Shown here piece after piece: positions 23,344 to 27,278 of a stretch of DNA of 27,278 nt. Location of the stretch: contig CAZWWS010000034.1 of NCBI GenBank assembly GCA_964637445.1, positions 1 to 27,278 on the forward strand. Direction: 5' to 3'. Numbering within the stretch: position 1 is the stretch's first letter; each line of letters begins with the position of its first letter. The notes under the pieces were generated by a model, which was given only the letters and a program-made list of their open reading frames with translations, was not told where the DNA came from and did not search any database. A program made the translations under genes and the position numbers. Origin of the DNA: M3 sp964637445 (GTDB taxonomy: Bacteria; Bacteroidota; Bacteroidia; Bacteroidales; Muribaculaceae).

Positions 23344-24638
23344 GACTTCGCGTATATTTCGTCATATTCGTAGTGATACTGCTCTCGTTGGGCGTTTATC
23401 TATTGACATTGTTGATGCGTGAGCATAATTTGGCTTTCTACATTGCTGAGGTAGCTACATTGTTGTCGCTCGTGTTTCTTGTAATATTCTATCGCAAAGT
23501 ATTGCGCCCATTCGATTCGATTGCTAATGGTATGGATTTGCTTCGCGAGCAGGATTTCAGTTCTCGCCTTGCTCCTGTGGGACAAAAAGAGGCTGACCGC
23601 ATTGTCGAAGTATTTAATCGCATGATGGCTCAATTGAAAGAGGAGCGTTTGCGTGTGCGAGAGCAAAATCATTTTCTCGATCTTCTTATCGGTGCTTCTC
23701 CGATGGGGATAGTAATACTTGACTTTGACTATCGCATCACAAGTGCAAATGATGCAGCGGTAAGGATGCTTGGTTTTGCTTCCTCTTCCGACATATTGGG
23801 ATTGTTATTTTCCGAATTAGATAGCACTCTTGCTGAGGCGATAAATAGGATCGATAGCGACAAAATCGAGACGGTGCGATTGAGCGACGCTATGATATAT
23901 CGTTGCTCTCGCCTGTCATTCATGGATCATGGATATGCTCATCCGTTTGTGCTGATCGAAAGCCTTACAGCCGAAGTGGTCAAAGCCGAAAAATTGGCCT
24001 ACGAGAAAGTGATACGTATGATTGCTCATGAGGTTAATAATACTTTGGCCGGAGTAAGTTCAGCTTTTGCCACGATTGATGATTCTCTTTCTGATATGGC
24101 TGACAGCGAAGACCTGCGCGAGGTGCTGAATGTGTGTGGCGAGCGTTGCTTGAGTTTGAGTCGCTTTATATCAGCCTATGCCGATGTGGTGAAGATTCCT
24201 GAACCGAATATCGTAGAGTGTAATCTTAATGAAACGGTGGCTGCTTGTAAGATTTTTATGGAAAGTCTATGCCTCGACCGCAATATCAGACTCCATCTTA
24301 ATATCTGCGAGACGGCTCCGATGGTCGATATAGACCCATCGTTGTTTGAGCAAGTGATGGTGAATATTCTCAAAAATGCGGTGGAAAGCATCGACAACGA
24401 GGGAGAAATATTGATTACCACTACCGCTGCGCCTCAAATGCTCGAAATCTCAGACAATGGAGTCGGAATCAATCCCGATGTGGCTCAACGACTATTTACT
24501 CCATTCTATTCTTCCAAACCAAATGGACTAGGACTTGGATTGCTGTTTGTCAGCGAAGTGCTCAAAAAACATGGTTGCCGATTCTCACTACAGACTTATT
24601 CCGATGGTATAACACGTTTTCGTATCTATTTTCCGTAA
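23340..24638 (+). CDS. NtrB-like sensor histidine kinase, intramembrane-sensing type
   Basis: This 432-residue kinase is the partner of the preceding regulator. Two membrane helices (about 5-25 and 34-51) are joined by only about eight residues (MREHNLAF), so there is no periplasmic sensor domain. A HAMP-like linker (about 52-105) and a PAS domain (LLIGASPMGIVILDFDYRITSANDAAVRMLGF, about 115-146) follow. The phospho-acceptor is His230 in MIAHEVNNTLAGVSS. The ATPase domain has the N-box NILKNAVES, ISDNGVGIN, a LFTPFYSSK loop and the glycine lid GLGLGLLF. HEVNN is the NtrB/ZraS style of H-box. The signal is probably sensed in the membrane or relayed from the pump. Confidence 0.93.
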   Translation: MRLRVYFVIFVVILLSLGVYLLTLLMREHNLAFYIAEVATLLSLVFLVIFYRKVLRPFDSIANGMDLLREQDFSSRLAPVGQKEADRIVEVFNRMMAQLKEERLRVREQNHFLDLLIGASPMGIVILDFDYRITSANDAAVRMLGFASSSDILGLLFSELDSTLAEAINRIDSDKIETVRLSDAMIYRCSRLSFMDHGYAHPFVLIESLTAEVVKAEKLAYEKVIRMIAHEVNNTLAGVSSAFATIDDSLSDMADSEDLREVLNVCGERCLSLSRFISAYADVVKIPEPNIVECNLNETVAACKIFMESLCLDRNIRLHLNICETAPMVDIDPSLFEQVMVNILKNAVESIDNEGEILITTTAAPQMLEISDNGVGINPDVAQRLFTPFYSSKPNGLGLGLLFVSEVLKKHGCRFSLQTYSDGITRFRIYFP

Positions 24639-24661
24639 TCAATAATATGAATTATCTGAAT

Positions 24662-25453
24662 ATGAATAATCTAAAAAAAGTTCTGATGTTGTCATTCGTT
24701 GCATTGACATTTTCAATTGGGGTTTCTCAGTCGCTTTCTGACGCCGATTTGGTCGCCTCGGGAACTAAAATAGGACAAGCGTATCATCAAGCACTGACCG
24801 CCGGAGATGTGGCGGCTCAAAACGATGCGCTCAACCAATTTAATGACATACTCGCCACTCTGCGTCGGCAACAACAAGTCGACCTCTTTTCAAATGCTTT
24901 TACGCATAGCAATATTCATCTTACTACTCCCGAAATGGATGCCCGTCTATATTCACGCGCAGTCATCAAAGCTCTCAGAACCAACGACTCTATCGGTGTT
25001 GAAGATGCCTATGCGATAGCTTTTACAGTAGGACAACGATATTACTTAGAAACATCGGCGGATACGGCTGCTATGTTTGAACCCTATTATAAAGTGGCAA
25101 TTACATCATCGCTATATGGTTATAATCAATCGGTAGCTACCGACAATGTTAGTCGTGACGATATAGCCCGCCAAGCATCTGAGGAACGCAATATCTATGC
25201 TACGGATTCTGTCATGGCAAAGTTATGGGATGATTGTTTTGATTTTCACTCAATCAATCTATCTTCTGTCGAGGAAGATGCCATTCGATATGCCGATATG
25301 CTGAAAACGGCATCAAAAAGCGGAGAGCAAACACAATTGGATGCCGTGGCTCGCATCATTGGTTTTGTCTATGAGAGATATTATCTCGATCGTTCTGCCG
25401 ACGAGGCAAAGCAATTTAATGCTCGCGTCAACGAACTCGTAGAAGCTCAGTAG
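24662..25453 (+). CDS. Secreted helical protein of unknown function
   Basis: This protein of 263 residues (268 if the in-frame ATG at 24647 is used) has a signal peptide, MNNLKKVLMLSFVALTFSIGVSQ. A long upstream frame beginning inside the kinase gene was discarded because it would bury this signal. The mature part is Ala-, Asp- and Gln-rich and predicted helical, with repeated LVASGTKIGQAYHQALTAGDVAAQNDALNQFNDIL-like and AIAFTVGQRYYLETSADTAAMFEPYYKVA segments. The motif 'YYLETSADTA'/'YYLDRSADEA' occurs twice (about 130 and 252), hinting at an internal duplication. No catalytic motif seen. It starts 23 nt after the kinase, so it may be the last gene of the efflux operon. Confidence 0.82.
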   Translation: MNNLKKVLMLSFVALTFSIGVSQSLSDADLVASGTKIGQAYHQALTAGDVAAQNDALNQFNDILATLRRQQQVDLFSNAFTHSNIHLTTPEMDARLYSRAVIKALRTNDSIGVEDAYAIAFTVGQRYYLETSADTAAMFEPYYKVAITSSLYGYNQSVATDNVSRDDIARQASEERNIYATDSVMAKLWDDCFDFHSINLSSVEEDAIRYADMLKTASKSGEQTQLDAVARIIGFVYERYYLDRSADEAKQFNARVNELVEAQ

Positions 25454-25459
25454 TCTCGA

Positions 25460-26836
25460 TTAGTGAGGCTGTGGCACTCCGGGTTGTCCTCCTTGTGGTT
25501 GTTGCCCACTTTGTTGAGGGGTAGGGCTACCTTGAGTTGCACTTGGTTGCTGCCCTCCTTGAGGCTGCTGACTGCCTTGGGCTTGTCCACCTCCTTGACC
25601 TTGCTTTGCTCCGGCTGCCCCGGCTTGTGAGGTCGTCGGAATACCTATTTTAGCGTTAAAATCCGATGAAATCACACTTGCCGGTCCTTGCAATATGGTC
25701 ACAATCCAAGTTTGAGATATTTCGTCCCATTCTTGATGGGCAATGGTCTGCCAAGCGGTGTCGAAGAAATTCTTTTGGGGTTGCATCTTTTCGCGACGCT
25801 TGCGGTCTTGCTTCCAATTTTCACGCATTTCATCGGTGATGTCGCAAGTTTCTTTCAGCTCGATTGAGAGCTTGTATTGTCCTGTACCCCAACTATCCTT
25901 ATAGCCTCCTTCTTGGTCGCGATAGCCCATATATGAGCGGGGAACTATAAAACTTTCGCCCTCTACTTGATAGCGAGATGGCTCATTATCGTTTCTTACA
26001 TATCTCAAGAATCCATTCTTATCAAGATGTTCTTGGTTGACGGGGATATTGATAGTAAATGAGCCGAGTTCGTCGTCGTTTTGTATCTGTGTTACATAGT
26101 TTATCCACGATGAGGTCAACTTAATGTTCATCGAAAACATAAAGTTGCGTCGCTCTTCAAACGAAAATGGTATGTCGAGCGAAGTATTTGGCAAATTGGA
26201 GCGTGTGGGACAGATAATGAGTGTATCGAGCACGAGTTCAAACTTTGAGTGGTCGACAATGCGATGTAGCTTCGTGCGGTCGATGTGGCACGATACATAG
26301 AACACGGTGTCGCTCCCCTCAGTGCGAAGACAGCCTATACCATCAAACTTCATTCCGGCAGGATCCATTGCGCCTGAGAATGATGTCTCTTTATAGAAGT
26401 CGTTGACTTCGGTGATTGTCCCTAACGTTGTGGTCCAACTATTTTCTTTTGCAATCATTTCTTCCCATTCGGCTTTTTGTCGTGAACTGCGAGTGACCAA
26501 TGATGCTATGGCATTGATGCCAAGATCCAAAAACGATGTCACATATCCGCCGGCCAATCCCTTCGCGGCAAGCAATGTAGCGTCAGCAATGCCTCCGCGG
26601 CTGAAGCTTCGAGTCGACTCTTTTTGGATGTCTTCTGCAAGGTCGCTTGAAGTGTAGATGAATGCTTTATATGTAGTCAGATTACCTTTCTTTTGGGTTG
26701 TTGGTGCCGGTTTGGCGGTTGTGGCTGATTGTTCGCTATCTGCCTGCTTGGGGGTCGATTTAGCTGGTTGCTGATTTTGTGCTATGGCAGATATTGTCGT
26801 AGCGACGACCAAAAGAAGTATTACTAATTTTTTCAT
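25460..26836 (-). CDS. Secreted protein with low-complexity Q/G/P-rich tail
   Basis: This 458-residue protein has a signal peptide (MKKLVILLLVVATTISAIAQ) followed by a Gln/Pro/Thr/Lys-rich linker (about 20-52) and a folded core (about 53-400). The core includes KGLAGGYVTSFLDLGINAIASLVTR, possibly a membrane-active or glycine-rich helix, and beta-rich segments such as DGIGCLRTEGSDTVFYVSCHIDR with two Cys. The last 55 or so residues are a flexible tail with QPQGGQ repeated three times. No domain recognised. The stop lies only 6 bp from the convergent stop of the gene at 24662, with no hairpin between them. Confidence 0.85.
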   Translation of the reverse strand: MKKLVILLLVVATTISAIAQNQQPAKSTPKQADSEQSATTAKPAPTTQKKGNLTTYKAFIYTSSDLAEDIQKESTRSFSRGGIADATLLAAKGLAGGYVTSFLDLGINAIASLVTRSSRQKAEWEEMIAKENSWTTTLGTITEVNDFYKETSFSGAMDPAGMKFDGIGCLRTEGSDTVFYVSCHIDRTKLHRIVDHSKFELVLDTLIICPTRSNLPNTSLDIPFSFEERRNFMFSMNIKLTSSWINYVTQIQNDDELGSFTINIPVNQEHLDKNGFLRYVRNDNEPSRYQVEGESFIVPRSYMGYRDQEGGYKDSWGTGQYKLSIELKETCDITDEMRENWKQDRKRREKMQPQKNFFDTAWQTIAHQEWDEISQTWIVTILQGPASVISSDFNAKIGIPTTSQAGAAGAKQGQGGGQAQGSQQPQGGQQPSATQGSPTPQQSGQQPQGGQPGVPQPH

Positions 26837-27278
26837 TTGTATATAGGCAACTTTAGTGGTTGGATTATATTTGACCGCTAATTTACAAAATCAAATCGAG
26901 AATACCTCAACCGATTCTAAAAAAATGATTCAATAGTTGTTTCATGTTTTCCGTCAAATCAATCCCTTGGTAATGTCAAAATTGTGTACTCGGCACGCGT
27001 TAGCAAATTTTTTTTTGCTAATGTGACATAATGACATAATACCACTTTGGTTTTCGTTGTAACTTTGCCGCAGAGATATAAGATAAAGGTTTTTAATAGT
27101 TACAGCGAACATTGACATTATTGATTAAAATTGATGGCCGATTTGGTTGCTAAATGTATGATATTCAGACGTAGCATGTTTTGAAGTGAGGAAATGCGCT
27201 AATTTGCCGAAATTCAGTATTACGGGTCAGCGGATATTCCCGGTTGGTATGCCTCTAATCAAGAATAAAAGCATATAT
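26837..27278. other. Non-coding right edge of the window
   Basis: No credible gene is present in these 442 bp. They contain a perfect hairpin TTAGCAAA/TTTGCTAA with an all-T loop (27000-27021), a tandem 8-mer GACATAAT twice (27025-27040), and a plus-strand TAACTTTG -7 element (27060-27067). The -7 is followed by about 210 nt of untranslated-looking sequence. A 16-codon frame at 27134-27184 (MADLVAKCMIFRRSMF) is the longest plus-strand frame with an ATG near the promoter and may be chance. The area looks like the upstream region of a gene starting beyond the window. Confidence 0.5.
27060..27067 (+). promoter_or_regulatory. Possible promoter -7 facing out of the window
   Basis: TAACTTTG matches TAnnTTTG; the usual TTG 19-20 bp upstream is not present. 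It is preceded by the GACATAAT tandem repeat, which could be a regulator site. Confidence 0.4.

Noticed and set aside
24575..24661. Longer N-terminus for the secreted protein after the kinase
   Set aside because: It would start inside the kinase gene and bury a clear signal peptide.

Overview
The window looks like a chromosomal segment of a Bacteroidales bacterium, most plausibly from the Muribaculaceae and its relatives (family-level placement is inference). The evidence is the promoter style: many starts are preceded by TTG, 19-20 bp and then TAnnTTTG, and Shine-Dalgarno sites are essentially absent. The protein repertoire also fits: MFP/FtsX/TolC efflux, clostripain-like lipoproteins, a wHTH of the DUF2582 type and many small secreted proteins.

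Layout, left to right. (1) Positions 177-1879, minus strand: a compact, AT-rich three-gene operon of two different DUF488-family proteins and a protein that looks like the dual-OB family. It has its own promoter and terminator and looks like an accessory module. (2) 2339-3853, minus: gpmI (glycolysis). (3) 3921-4128: an intergenic inverted-repeat element. (4) 4141-7779, minus: recJ-recQ, a DNA-repair operon preceded by a roughly 220-nt non-coding leader-like block. (5) 8087-10335, minus: a clostripain-like lipoprotein followed by an MscS channel. (6) 10488-11303, plus: a periplasmic TPR protein, convergent across a perfect bidirectional terminator with a small wHTH gene. (7) 11731-12578, minus: a small secreted protein preceded by a rod-shaped structured RNA, possibly 6S-like. 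(8) 12683-14896, minus: RNase P RNA, a YihY/BrkB membrane protein and ridA. (9) 15254-15745, plus: a secreted thioredoxin-fold protein without active-site cysteines, behind a hairpin-rich leader. (10) 15801-24638, plus: a tripartite efflux operon (membrane-fusion protein, two FtsX permeases, ABC ATPase, TolC) followed by an NtrC-type response regulator and its histidine kinase. (11) 24662-25453, plus: a secreted helical protein. (12) 25460-26836, minus: a secreted protein with a Q/G/P-rich tail. (13) 26837-27278: non-coding, with a plus-strand promoter pointing out of the window.

The strongest system-level observation is in region 10. The efflux operon is preceded by a textbook sigma-54 promoter with upstream dyads, and the operon ends in a sigma-54 activator with an intact GAFTGA loop. 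Its partner kinase has almost no periplasmic loop. Together these suggest a self-amplifying, membrane-sensing efflux circuit. The response regulator also has its own housekeeping promoter, which would supply a basal level of the sensor pair. The two most open-ended items are the DUF488-DUF488-dual-OB operon and the rod-shaped RNA at about 12373-12578.
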